Shown one piece after another: positions 7,399 through 16,647 of a stretch of 64,000 nucleotides of DNA. The DNA is taken from NCBI RefSeq assembly GCF_947498805.1, contig NZ_CANMLT010000001.1:558001-622000 (forward strand), in the 5' to 3' direction. This DNA comes from an uncultured Tenacibaculum sp. GTDB taxonomy: Bacteria; Bacteroidota; Bacteroidia; Flavobacteriales; Flavobacteriaceae. Below the pieces are notes generated by a model. That model searched no databases. It had not been told where the DNA came from and was given only the letters and a program-made list of their open reading frames with translations. A program made the translations under genes and the position numbers. The stretch's first letter is position 1, and each line of letters opens with the position of its first letter.

Positions 7399-8631
7399 AT
7401 GAGTTCAACATCAAACAATAATAATTCAGAAGTTTCTAAAATGATGCACGCGCTTCCAGTTGAAGCATATACTTCACAGGAATGGTTCGATTTAGAAATG
7501 AAGCATCTTTTTTCTACTACCTGGCAATATGCTGGTTTGGTTGAAGACGTAGCAAATCCTGGAGATTATATTTCTGTTCAAGCAGGGTTGAATAATATAT
7601 TTATTGTTAAAGGAAGAGATCATCGTTTAAGAGCTTTCCACAATATGTGTCGTCATAGAGGAACACAATTGTTAAGAGCAGTAGGAAAAAATCAAAAAGC
7701 GATTACTTGTCCTTATCACGATTGGACCTATGATTTAGAAGGCAAACTGGTTAGTATTCCGAAGAAAGACCAAGAATTTCCAGATTTAAACGGTAAGGAA
7801 TTACATGAATGTGATTTAAACCTGCATGAAGCTTCAGTAGATATTTTTAAAGGAATGCTTTTTGTACATCCAGAAAAGAATGCCCCAAGTATTATGGAGT
7901 TTTTTGGTGAAGTGGAACCTTATTTAGGTCCGCATGTAGTTGAAGAATTGGTAGAATGGAGTGAAACAGATGGAGAACCTTTTTATGCTAAAGAAATTAA
8001 ATCTAACTGGAAAATTGTAGTAGAAAATTATATTGATCATTATCATTTAGCACATTTACATGAAGGAACCTTGAATATGTACGACCATTCAAAAGCAGAG
8101 TTTGGGTGGAAAGGTCCGCACTATTGGTTTTATGAGCCATTGGTAGATGATTACTTAAAAGATGTAGACAATGCTGCGCAATTTCCACTAATTGAAAGTG
8201 TACCTAGAGAGAAAATAGGAGCCTATGTACCATGGTTATTCCCTAATATTGGTATTACCGAAGGAGAAGCACAATGGAATACTTTTCATGCAATTCCATT
8301 AGCTCCGGATAGAACATTGGTGGTAATTAGATCTAAGGTTGAAAATAAAAGTGAATGGGAGTTTACCAAACAATATGCAAAGTCTGCTATGAGTAAAGTT
8401 TGGCAGCATTATGGTAATAAAGGAAAGTATGAAGGAGAAAAAGATGATCCAATGGCTTCTGGAGATTTTATGGCTGAAGATATTTATGCATGTGAACAAC
8501 AACAAAAATCGTTAAGTTCTCCGTATTTTAGTGTTGGTGCCAGAGCAGTTAGGGGAGAATATGCTATAATGCGATTTCAGGAAGAAGTAAAAAAATGGAT
8601 GGAAGCTCATGGGGCTTTTGATAAAAAATAA
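7399..8631 (+). CDS. Rieske-type ring-hydroxylating oxygenase, alpha subunit
   Basis: 410 residues, full length for the family. The Rieske [2Fe-2S] cluster motif is complete: Cys84-x-His86 (CRHRG) and Cys104-x2-His107 (CPYHDW). The catalytic mononuclear iron ligands are present with naphthalene-dioxygenase-like spacing: Asp213 bridging, His216 and His221 in NYIDHYHLAHLH, and Asp361 in AEDIYACE. No beta-subunit gene is present, so this is probably an alpha-only (homotrimeric) enzyme such as the choline/carnitine/GbcA-like monooxygenases. Electrons would come from the PaaE-like reductase two genes downstream. The substrate is unknown. Demethylation or hydroxylation of a quaternary amine, lipid head group or isoprenoid would fit. 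The enzyme class is secure, the substrate is not. Confidence 0.92.
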   Translation: MSSTSNNNNSEVSKMMHALPVEAYTSQEWFDLEMKHLFSTTWQYAGLVEDVANPGDYISVQAGLNNIFIVKGRDHRLRAFHNMCRHRGTQLLRAVGKNQKAITCPYHDWTYDLEGKLVSIPKKDQEFPDLNGKELHECDLNLHEASVDIFKGMLFVHPEKNAPSIMEFFGEVEPYLGPHVVEELVEWSETDGEPFYAKEIKSNWKIVVENYIDHYHLAHLHEGTLNMYDHSKAEFGWKGPHYWFYEPLVDDYLKDVDNAAQFPLIESVPREKIGAYVPWLFPNIGITEGEAQWNTFHAIPLAPDRTLVVIRSKVENKSEWEFTKQYAKSAMSKVWQHYGNKGKYEGEKDDPMASGDFMAEDIYACEQQQKSLSSPYFSVGARAVRGEYAIMRFQEEVKKWMEAHGAFDKK

Positions 8632-8638
8632 AAGAAAT

Positions 8639-9253
8639 ATGATGAGAAAAATTGTACTAGGGTTAATGATTGTTTTAGCAGCCTGTAATACCGTACAAAA
8701 TAAAAAGGACACTTCACAATCTTCACAAGATAATTTGAATATAGAGAACAAAGAAGTAATTGTATTAAAAGTAAATGCTCAAAAAGTAGATTGTTACGGA
8801 GCTCATGGTAAACAAAAATGTTTACAGATTAAAGAGTTAGGGGTAGATAGTACTTGGAAAAATCAATATGAAGGAATAGAGGGTTTTAATTACAGTCCAG
8901 GGTTTGTATACAATTTACAAGTGGAAAAGATAACATTAAAAGAAGCACCTCAAGATGCCTCTTCAATTTTTTACAAATTAATAGAAGTGTTGAAAAAAGA
9001 AAAGCCAATTACAGATGAAGAATTGGCAAAATTTCCAATGTTAGAAGTTACTGAAATAGCAAATGGGAAAGATGGCTATACGGCTACTTTAAAAGACAAT
9101 AAAGGAGGATTGTATACCTGTACGATTAGTATTCCAAACCTAGAAGATAATTATGTGCAATTAAAAGTAGGAGATAAAGCAAGAATAGCTGGAGAATATG
9201 CTGAGAGCTATCCTGTACAAATCTTTGCTAAGCGAATTTTAAAAGTAGAATAA
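8639..9253 (+). CDS. DUF4377-containing lipoprotein
   Basis: I start at 8639 (ATG-ATG), because the in-frame ATG at 8609 would overlap the Rieske gene and place ten residues before the signal MRKIVLGLMIVLAAC. The lipobox is LAAC. The first mature domain (about residues 35-110) has the DUF4377 pattern: a cysteine pair (DCYGAHGKQKCLQIKE), a Trp and IEGFNYSPGFVYNLQVEK. A second domain of about 90 residues is an OB-like beta domain (YTATLKDNKGGLYTCTISI). Such proteins are extracytoplasmic and uncharacterised. It starts 7 bases after the Rieske gene and ends 1 base before the reductase, so it is firmly inside the operon. Confidence 0.75.
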   Translation: MMRKIVLGLMIVLAACNTVQNKKDTSQSSQDNLNIENKEVIVLKVNAQKVDCYGAHGKQKCLQIKELGVDSTWKNQYEGIEGFNYSPGFVYNLQVEKITLKEAPQDASSIFYKLIEVLKKEKPITDEELAKFPMLEVTEIANGKDGYTATLKDNKGGLYTCTISIPNLEDNYVQLKVGDKARIAGEYAESYPVQIFAKRILKVE

Positions 9254-9254
9254 G

Positions 9255-10322
9255 ATGTCTAAGTTTCATAAATTAAAAGTACTAGAAGTAAAAAAAGAAA
9301 CGAATGATTCCGTTTCGGTATCCTTTGACGTTCCTTATGAACTGTATGAAACGTTTAATTTCAAAGCAGGACAATATGTAACCTTAAAATTTGTAATAAA
9401 CGGAGAAGAAGCAAGACGTTCTTATTCTCTTTGTAGCAGTCCAGTATTGGAAAAACCTTTAAAAGTAGGGGTAAAACGTGTAAAAAAAGGATTAGTATCA
9501 AATTACATTAATGATAATTTAAAATCAGGAGATATAGTTGAGGTGATGGTTCCTGATGGACGCTTTTTTGCAGATGTTCAAAAAGAGAACTATAAAACTT
9601 ATTATTTGTTTGCTGCTGGAAGTGGTATTACTCCAATACTTTCTATTTTAAGAACAGTGCTACTAACAGAAGAGAAGAGCTATGTGAACATGATTTATGG
9701 AAATAGAAATCAAGAAACCATCATGTTTAAAGAAGAGCTAGAAGCCTTGAAAAAAGAATTTCCAGAAAGGTTTGCCTTAGTATATACTTTAAGCAAGCCT
9801 AAAAGTAGCTTTTGGTCTTCTAAAAATAAAATGGATCATCGCAAAGGAAGAGTAGATAAAACGGCCATAGAATGGTTTATAAATGAATTTCCTCCTTATG
9901 CACAGAATGCAGAATATTTTATTTGTGGGCCTGGTACCATGATAGAAAATACTCAAAAAGTATTACAGAGTATGGATGTTCCAGATACCCGAATTTTTAT
10001 TGAAAGCTTTGGAGGAGGAACATCTGAAGAAACTACAGAAGTCATCGATAATGCTAATTTAACTGCTAGTTTAGATGGAGAAGAAATAAACATACATATT
10101 CCAAAGGGTAAAACTATCTTACGAGCCATGTTAGATAATAACTATGATCCTCCATATTCATGTGAAGGAGGAGTGTGCTCTAGCTGTATGTGTAAGTTGA
10201 ATAAAGGAGAGGTTTTCATGAAAAAGAACCTTGCCTTATCTGATGCTGATGTAAAGGATGGCTATATTTTAAGCTGTCAAAGTGTTCCTTTAACTGAAGA
10301 GGTAGCTATAGTTTTTGAATAA
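9255..10322 (+). CDS. PaaE-like ferredoxin-NAD(P)H reductase with C-terminal [2Fe-2S] domain
   Basis: 355 residues in three domains. An N-terminal FAD-binding barrel (about 1-105) carries RRSYSLCSSP. An NAD(P)-binding domain (about 106-245) carries LFAAGSGITPILSIL and YFICGPGTMI. A plant-type ferredoxin domain (about 265-355) holds CEGGVCSSCMCKL and a distal SCQ, supplying the four cluster cysteines. It transfers electrons from NAD(P)H through FAD to the iron-sulphur cluster. As last gene of the Rieske operon, it is the obvious reductase for the Rieske oxygenase and perhaps the di-iron hydroxylase. The linker SKPKSSFWSSKNKMDHRKGR near 180 is characteristic of PaaE-type rather than plant FNR proteins. 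Confidence 0.9.
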   Translation: MSKFHKLKVLEVKKETNDSVSVSFDVPYELYETFNFKAGQYVTLKFVINGEEARRSYSLCSSPVLEKPLKVGVKRVKKGLVSNYINDNLKSGDIVEVMVPDGRFFADVQKENYKTYYLFAAGSGITPILSILRTVLLTEEKSYVNMIYGNRNQETIMFKEELEALKKEFPERFALVYTLSKPKSSFWSSKNKMDHRKGRVDKTAIEWFINEFPPYAQNAEYFICGPGTMIENTQKVLQSMDVPDTRIFIESFGGGTSEETTEVIDNANLTASLDGEEINIHIPKGKTILRAMLDNNYDPPYSCEGGVCSSCMCKLNKGEVFMKKNLALSDADVKDGYILSCQSVPLTEEVAIVFE

Positions 10323-10397
10323 TTCGTTTTTTAAAACTTTATGAATTAGTGATTTAATTTGTACATTTAGTCAATAACCATATTTCTAAATTACAAA

Positions 10398-13169
10398 TTG
10401 AAATCATTTTTTAAACTCTCATTTCTTCTTTGTTTTTTAAGTGCCTCTTGCCTTTTTGCTCAAGAATTCCCACCTGTAACTAATTTTTTTCCTAAAGAGT
10501 ATAAAGGAGAAAAGCAGAATTGGGCTATATCTCAAGACAAAGAAAAGACTATATACATAGCAAACAATCGAGGTTTACTTACCTATAATGGAGCTTCTTG
10601 GAGGCTATATGATTCTCCAAATGAAACGATTATTAGATCTGTAAAAGTTATTGATGATAAAGTTTTTACAGGGTGTTATATGGAGTTTGGTTATTGGGAG
10701 AAAAATGAACTAGATGAATTAGAATATACCTCACTATCTAAAGAAATCAGAGACCAATTAATAGAAGATGAACAATTTTGGAATATTTTATCTTTTGAAA
10801 ATATGGTTGTTTTCCAATCGTTAAATCGAATTTATATCTATGATTTAACCAATAGGAGCTTTAATATACTGGGCTCAAATGAATCAATCACAAAAACATA
10901 TCAAACTCAAAACACTATATATTTTCAAAAATCTAATCAAGGATTATTTAAGATAGAAGAAGGAAGAGAGTTGCTAGTTTCAGATGATAATATCCTTAAA
11001 GAAAATAGAGTTATAAATGTATTTCAGAAGAATGAAGATGTATTGGTTCTAATTGAAAATAAAGGGTTTTTCAAACTTTCAAATAAAGAACTAAAAGAAT
11101 GGCAAACTTCTTTGAATTTGGAACTAAACACGGTAAATGTATACAATGCAATACAGTTGAAAAATGGAAATTTTGCATTGGGAACAATAGCTAATGGATT
11201 TATTCTTTTAGATACTAAAGGTCACTTGTTATATCAATTAAATAGAGAAAAAGGGCTCAATAATAACACAGTACTTTCCTTGTATGAAGATATTGATGAA
11301 GATATTTGGTTAGGTTTAGATAACGGAATTAGCTTAGTTAATGAAGAATCACCATTTACATTGTTTAATGATTTTATTGGAGATTTAGGAAGTATTTACG
11401 CTTCAGCTATTTTTAAAGAGTATTTATATTTAGGTACAAATCAAGGTTTGTTTTTTAAAAAAATGAACTCGTCAGATGACTTTAAACTGATTCAAGGAAC
11501 AAAAGGTCAAGTATGGAGCTTAAAAGTAATTGATGAAACACTTTTTTGTGGGCATAATTTAGGAACCTTTACGGTAAATAGTGGTAAGGTAACTTTAGTA
11601 TCGACTATTGAAGGAACATGGGATTTTAAGAAGATAAATGATTCTTTAGTATTACAAGGAAACTATGATGGGCTCTATGTTTTACAAAGAGAAGACGAGA
11701 ACTGGAGTTTGAGGAACAAAATAGAAGGTTTTAATATCTCATCAAAACAGTTTGAGATTTTTAAAAGCACTAAGATTTTTGTAAATCATGAATATAAAGG
11801 AGTGTATGAATTAAAGGTTGATGAAGATTTTACTAGCACGTTTAAAATAAAAAAAGATACCGTAAATTTAGGAGTACATTCAAGTATTGCTTCATTTCAA
11901 AACAAAATTTATTTAGCCTATAAAAAAGGCATTTTTGAATATAACGAAGAAAATGCATCCTTTGTAAGAGATACTTCTTTAAGTAATATTTATAAAGACG
12001 ACTTTATTTCGGGGAAATTAGTTATTCAGGATAATGAAATGTGGGCTTTTACACAATCTAGTTTAGCTCAAATAACACCAAGTAAACTTTCAAATGGGTT
12101 TGAAGTAAAGAAAATACCTTTAGATAATATTAAAAGAAACAGTGTTGTTGGGTACGAGAATATTTTAAAAATTGTTAAGAATCAATATTTGTTATGTTCC
12201 TCTTCTGGATATATTGTTATAAACACAGCAAAATTACCTCAGAAGGAATTTGAAGTAACGCTTAATAAAGTTTCGTTGAAAGGGAACAAAATAGACCATG
12301 AAGTCAATGGTGTTTTTAAGAATCATCAAAACAACTTAACCTTTACCTATAATGTTGCAGAATTTGATAAGTTCTTTTTACCGGAGTATCAATATCGCTT
12401 AGAAGGATTGGAAAAAGAATGGAGTAAATGGTCTACTAGTTATTCAAAAACTTTTGAAAGTCTACCAAACGGAAACTATACTTTTTTAGTACGGGGTAGA
12501 GTAGGTAGTATGTTATCTAAGAATGAAGCTAGTTATTCATTTGAAATAAAAAAACCTTGGTATGCAAGTAATTTTATGCTAGTAATTTATGTCATATCCT
12601 TTGTGTTATTTTCCATAGCAATGCATATGATGTATAGGAGATATTATAAAAAGCAACAAAGAAGAATTATACAAGAAAATCAAAAAGAATTGAAAATAGC
12701 ACAAATAGAAAATGAAAAAGAAATCATTAAAATTAGAAATGAAAAATTAAGAAAAGACTTTAAAGATAAGAGTAAGGAATTGGCATCATCTATTATGAGT
12801 GTTGTAAAAAAGAACGAACTATTAACATCTATAAAGAATCAAATTGTTAGTGTTGATAATGGGCAACTAAAGCCTGTAATTAAATTGATAGACCAAAATT
12901 TAAAAGACAATGATGATTGGGAGTTCTTTCAAGAGGCCTTTAATAATGCAGATAGCGAGTTTTTACAGCGCCTAAAGAAATTACATTCTAATTTATCTCC
13001 TAATGATTTAAAACTCTGTGCTTATTTACGTCTAAATTTATCTTCTAAAGAAATAGCTCCGCTTTTTAATATATCTGTAAGAAGTGTTGAAATTAAACGC
13101 TATAGACTACGTAAAAAAATGAATCTTCAACACGAAAACAACTTAGTTGATTATATTTTAAATCTATAG
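10398..13169 (+). CDS. SusR-like sensor/regulator: beta-propeller, Y_Y_Y, TM and LuxR-type HTH
   Basis: 923 residues. The frame has no upstream ATG before a stop at 10368, so the start is taken as TTG at 10398, which gives a good signal peptide (KSFFKLSFLLCFLSASCLFA). About residues 25-640 are periplasmic propeller repeats (two-component-regulator type), followed by a Y_Y_Y domain (about 655-720, FVVRG-like FLVRGRVG), one TM helix (about 731-752) and a cytoplasmic coiled coil. The C-terminal HTH (about 865-923) includes LSSKEIAPLFNISVRSVEIKR. It is a one-piece glycan sensor and DNA-binding regulator without kinase domains. Its position just before the glucan-degrading genes suggests it induces them on sensing a beta-glucan oligosaccharide. 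Confidence 0.85.
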   Translation: MKSFFKLSFLLCFLSASCLFAQEFPPVTNFFPKEYKGEKQNWAISQDKEKTIYIANNRGLLTYNGASWRLYDSPNETIIRSVKVIDDKVFTGCYMEFGYWEKNELDELEYTSLSKEIRDQLIEDEQFWNILSFENMVVFQSLNRIYIYDLTNRSFNILGSNESITKTYQTQNTIYFQKSNQGLFKIEEGRELLVSDDNILKENRVINVFQKNEDVLVLIENKGFFKLSNKELKEWQTSLNLELNTVNVYNAIQLKNGNFALGTIANGFILLDTKGHLLYQLNREKGLNNNTVLSLYEDIDEDIWLGLDNGISLVNEESPFTLFNDFIGDLGSIYASAIFKEYLYLGTNQGLFFKKMNSSDDFKLIQGTKGQVWSLKVIDETLFCGHNLGTFTVNSGKVTLVSTIEGTWDFKKINDSLVLQGNYDGLYVLQREDENWSLRNKIEGFNISSKQFEIFKSTKIFVNHEYKGVYELKVDEDFTSTFKIKKDTVNLGVHSSIASFQNKIYLAYKKGIFEYNEENASFVRDTSLSNIYKDDFISGKLVIQDNEMWAFTQSSLAQITPSKLSNGFEVKKIPLDNIKRNSVVGYENILKIVKNQYLLCSSSGYIVINTAKLPQKEFEVTLNKVSLKGNKIDHEVNGVFKNHQNNLTFTYNVAEFDKFFLPEYQYRLEGLEKEWSKWSTSYSKTFESLPNGNYTFLVRGRVGSMLSKNEASYSFEIKKPWYASNFMLVIYVISFVLFSIAMHMMYRRYYKKQQRRIIQENQKELKIAQIENEKEIIKIRNEKLRKDFKDKSKELASSIMSVVKKNELLTSIKNQIVSVDNGQLKPVIKLIDQNLKDNDDWEFFQEAFNNADSEFLQRLKKLHSNLSPNDLKLCAYLRLNLSSKEIAPLFNISVRSVEIKRYRLRKKMNLQHENNLVDYILNL

Positions 13170-13200
13170 AAACTTTACACATTCGTTTTTAACACGGTTT

Positions 13201-13222
13201 TTACCTATACATTACCTATACA
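13201..13222. repeat. Perfect tandem 11-bp repeat upstream of the glucan locus
   Basis: TTACCTATACA occurs twice in direct tandem with no spacer (13201-13211 and 13212-13222), in the 296-base gap between the sensor and the first glycosidase. An 11-bp period puts both copies on the same DNA face, typical of a direct-repeat operator. It lies about 245 bases before the ATG, so a role in control is plausible but unproven. The rest of the gap (13223-13465) is T-rich and holds no ORF. I see no convincing TAnnTTTG element in it. Confidence 0.4.
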
Positions 13223-13465
13223 AAGCCATTTTTTCTTGTTTTTTAGAGGGGATTTGATTTTTGGTTATTTCTTGTTTTTATGTGGGTTTTGTTGTTGAAA
13301 ATTTAAAAAACGCATATTTTTTTTGGTGTGTATATTTTTTGTTGAGGTATTTTTTATCAATTCTGTAAATTATAACTGTACTTTTATTGTGTAACATTCT
13401 GTTTCGCAATTGCTATCACAGTATCATTAGTAACGATCGCAGAAAAGATTAAAACTCAACATATA

Positions 13466-16400
13466 ATGAAAGTAATTTTAAAATTAACATTACTTCTTTT
13501 TACACTAAACTTTTATAGTCAGGCGCAAAAAGTAACTGTTGTAAAAAACAACGAAGGAATTATGTTAACAGTAAATGGAAAGCCATTTATTGTTAATGGT
13601 GTCAATTGGGATTATGTGCCAATAGGTAATACCATTACAGATCCTGGAATTTGGAATCAATCCGATGACATTATTAAAGCTGCATTAGACTCTGAAATGT
13701 CACTTCTAAAAAATATGGGAGTCAACGCAATTAGAACCTATAATTTACAGCCAAAGTGGATTACATACATCTATGATAAGTATGGTATTTACACCATGTT
13801 AAACATCACTTTTGGAGCATATGGTTTAACCATAAATGGTGCTTGGGTGCCAGAAACAGATTACGCAGACTCAGCAACTAAAAAGGTGTTAATGAAGGAG
13901 GCTGTAGATATGGCAAATAAATATAAAAACACTCGCGGTTTATTACTTTATATGATTGGAAATGAGAACAACTATCACTTAGTATGGAAGGGAACGGAGA
14001 CAGAAGATATTCCTATTCCAAAAAGTAAAGGAGAAGAAACTAGAGTAGCTGCAAGAGCACTATATAGAGCGTTTAATAATGCGGTTAAAGAAGTAAAGAA
14101 AATAGATCAATCACATCCAGTTGCTATTTGTAATGGAGATTTAGGATTTTTAGATATAGTAAAAGAAGAATGTACTGATATTGACATCTATGGAACTAAC
14201 ATGTATAGAGGTAAGACTTTTACAGATGCTTTTGAGAGAGTTAAAAAAGAATTAGGTCTTCCCGTATTACTGACTGAATTCGGATCGGATGCATATAACG
14301 CAAGAGATGGCAAAGAAGATCAGGCAATGCAAGCTTATTATGATGTAGAAAATTGGAAAGATATTTATGCCAATGCTGCTGGTTTAGGAAAAGCTGGGAA
14401 CTCCCTTGGAGGATTTACCTTTCAATTTAGTGATGGTTGGTGGAAATTTGGTCAAACTAAGAATTTAGATGTTCATGATAATAATGCATCATGGAGTAAT
14501 GGAGGATATGCCAGAGATATGGCAAAACCAGGAGATAACAATATGAATGAAGAATGGTTTGGTATCTGTGCAAAAGGACCAACCGATGCTCGTGGATTAT
14601 ATCAATTATATCCGAGAGCTGCTTACTATGCATTACAACAAGTTCATAAACTGAATCCGTATGATAAAGGAATGACTTTAGATTTCCTCAACAATTATTT
14701 TGAAGGAATTAATGTAATGAATGCTGTTTTGAAAGCAAGAGGAGATCAAGCAGCTTTAAAAGCACAAGAAGGAGGAAAAATAAAAATAAGCCAATTAAGG
14801 GCAGAGTTTACTACTTTTTATACTGGTGGAAGTTTGTTAACAACACCAGATACTCCAGATCCAACACAGAATAGATATCCAAATCAAACAGGATTTGATT
14901 TTATGCACTCATACTTTATAGGTGTTGAAGGTAAGCCTTCAGATAATATGAGAGCAGAAGTAAACTTTAATGTTATAGGAGAAGTTGCAGAGAATCCTAT
15001 AGATGAAATTTTCTATGAAAATAGAGCGAGACCAGTTGAAAATGTTAATACAGCAAATGGAAACGTCACTTTGGGTGATGTAAACAAAGTAAATGTATAC
15101 AACGCATCTTTTGAATGGAATGCTCAAGATTTTAATTTAAGAGGATTTTATAGAACAGGGCATTATCATTGGGGGTACGAAGGAGATTTTTTCGGATTAT
15201 ACCCAGAAGCAAACTACGGACCGAATTTAGATATTTATGGAGGAGAGATTTTAGGAGTTGAAATTGATGGAAAAAGAGCACTTAAAGGTTTAAAGGTAGC
15301 AGCTGGTCCTCAATTATGGTGGGGAGCAAATCCAACAATGCTATTCAAATACACAAAGAATATAGCAGGCGTTGACGTAACGGGAATATATCATAGAGAT
15401 GTAAATACCGATTTAGAATTTGATCAAACGGGAAGACGAGTATTAAATAATAATCAGGTTCGAAGTGGTGTTATACCACCTTGGCCAACAGAAAGAGCCA
15501 CTTTAGTAGTAGAAAAGAAGTTTGGAAATATAGGAGTAACCTTAGGAGGAATTTGGGCAGGTAGTCCTTTAAATGGAAGCTCATTTCAAGATGTTAGAGG
15601 AACTTCAGGAAACTACATAGTTTATACCGATAAAATCAATTCAGATGATAATTGGGGAGGTAAAGCAAAAGTAACTTATCAAAAAGGACGCCTTAATTGG
15701 TATGCTCAAGGAAGTATTATGGGATTGGTAGCTAATGGAGGTGCAGATCAAACACAAACGTTTACAGGTTGGAAATTAAGAGATAACGGAAGCGGAAATC
15801 AAACCAACTTTTTATCTGGGTTTACCTATAGTTTTGGAGACTTTCAAGTTGCACCCAACTTTTTATGGCAAAAACCAATTGTAGATGCAATGCCGAATGA
15901 TGTAACAGGTCCAGGAAGATTAAGAAATGTTATTGATGATCCTTTTGTTGTAAGAGCAAATAGAGAAACTACAGCAGGAGAAATATTATTTACCTATGAT
16001 CCAACACCAGGAACCTGGATGTATCAATGGGATAATGATAGAAAGGAAGATGCAAAGTTTGCAATGAACTTAGGTTTTGTATACAGACATTTACCAACTA
16101 CGCAAGATGCACATATTGGCTTTTTAGCTGATCGATCGTTTTTTGCTTTCAATAATTCGGCACCAGCCGAAGATTTATGGGAAGTACATTCAAGAGTGGT
16201 TTCTAAAATTAGTCCAGATTTTGGATTAGTAGCCAACATTTATGCAGGAAACGGACAAGCAAATGGAGATAGTCAACGTACCATAGACCGCTTTGGAACG
16301 GATGTAAGAGTAATCTATAAAAAGATGAAAATTACTGGAGCCGTGAAGGTAAATGATTGGGGACCTTTTGATTATCACAGAGACTTTAACTTAACGTTCC

Positions 16401-16636
16401 CACTTCAATTAATGTTAGATTTTTCAACTTCCGTAGGAAAACAAGATTGGTTTATTCTACCAAGTACAAAAATTGGTATTAGAGGAACATGGCGTTCGTT
16501 AGACGAGTTTTCTCCTAGATATTCACCAAATGAGGCATTGCCTTTTGCAAATTCACCAATTATTAGTCCAGTAGGATTTGGTAATGGTTCCGAGTGGGAA
16601 ATAAGAACATATATACATATCAACATAGGAAAATAA
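13466..16636 (+). CDS. Clan GH-A glycosidase fused to an outer-membrane-like beta-barrel
   Basis: 1056 residues with a signal peptide (1-20). Residues about 21-405 form a GH2/GH5/GH158-like TIM barrel: VNGKPFIVNGVNWDYVPIG, LLKNMGVNAIRTYN, acid/base Glu167 in MIGNENNYH, and nucleophile Glu271 in LLTEFGSDAYN. From about 430 to the end, 600+ residues are alternating beta strands rich in Gly, Asn and aromatics (for example DFNLRGFYRTGHYHWGY, GLKVAAGPQLWWGA, IKITGAVKVNDWG). This is the texture of an outer-membrane porin-type barrel, not of a carbohydrate-binding module. The enzyme is probably held at the cell surface by its own barrel. First gene of the glucan operon. The exact GH family is not certain, and a beta-1,3-glucanase related to GH158 is my best guess from context. 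Confidence 0.8.
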   Translation: MKVILKLTLLLFTLNFYSQAQKVTVVKNNEGIMLTVNGKPFIVNGVNWDYVPIGNTITDPGIWNQSDDIIKAALDSEMSLLKNMGVNAIRTYNLQPKWITYIYDKYGIYTMLNITFGAYGLTINGAWVPETDYADSATKKVLMKEAVDMANKYKNTRGLLLYMIGNENNYHLVWKGTETEDIPIPKSKGEETRVAARALYRAFNNAVKEVKKIDQSHPVAICNGDLGFLDIVKEECTDIDIYGTNMYRGKTFTDAFERVKKELGLPVLLTEFGSDAYNARDGKEDQAMQAYYDVENWKDIYANAAGLGKAGNSLGGFTFQFSDGWWKFGQTKNLDVHDNNASWSNGGYARDMAKPGDNNMNEEWFGICAKGPTDARGLYQLYPRAAYYALQQVHKLNPYDKGMTLDFLNNYFEGINVMNAVLKARGDQAALKAQEGGKIKISQLRAEFTTFYTGGSLLTTPDTPDPTQNRYPNQTGFDFMHSYFIGVEGKPSDNMRAEVNFNVIGEVAENPIDEIFYENRARPVENVNTANGNVTLGDVNKVNVYNASFEWNAQDFNLRGFYRTGHYHWGYEGDFFGLYPEANYGPNLDIYGGEILGVEIDGKRALKGLKVAAGPQLWWGANPTMLFKYTKNIAGVDVTGIYHRDVNTDLEFDQTGRRVLNNNQVRSGVIPPWPTERATLVVEKKFGNIGVTLGGIWAGSPLNGSSFQDVRGTSGNYIVYTDKINSDDNWGGKAKVTYQKGRLNWYAQGSIMGLVANGGADQTQTFTGWKLRDNGSGNQTNFLSGFTYSFGDFQVAPNFLWQKPIVDAMPNDVTGPGRLRNVIDDPFVVRANRETTAGEILFTYDPTPGTWMYQWDNDRKEDAKFAMNLGFVYRHLPTTQDAHIGFLADRSFFAFNNSAPAEDLWEVHSRVVSKISPDFGLVANIYAGNGQANGDSQRTIDRFGTDVRVIYKKMKITGAVKVNDWGPFDYHRDFNLTFPLQLMLDFSTSVGKQDWFILPSTKIGIRGTWRSLDEFSPRYSPNEALPFANSPIISPVGFGNGSEWEIRTYIHINIGK

Positions 16637-16647
16637 AGAACTAAATA

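Noticed and set aside
13400..13450. Short palindromes GCAATTGC and CGATCG before the first glycosidase, considered as LacI operators
   Set aside because: Too short and common in AT-rich DNA. They lack the longer symmetrical flanks of known LacI-family operators.
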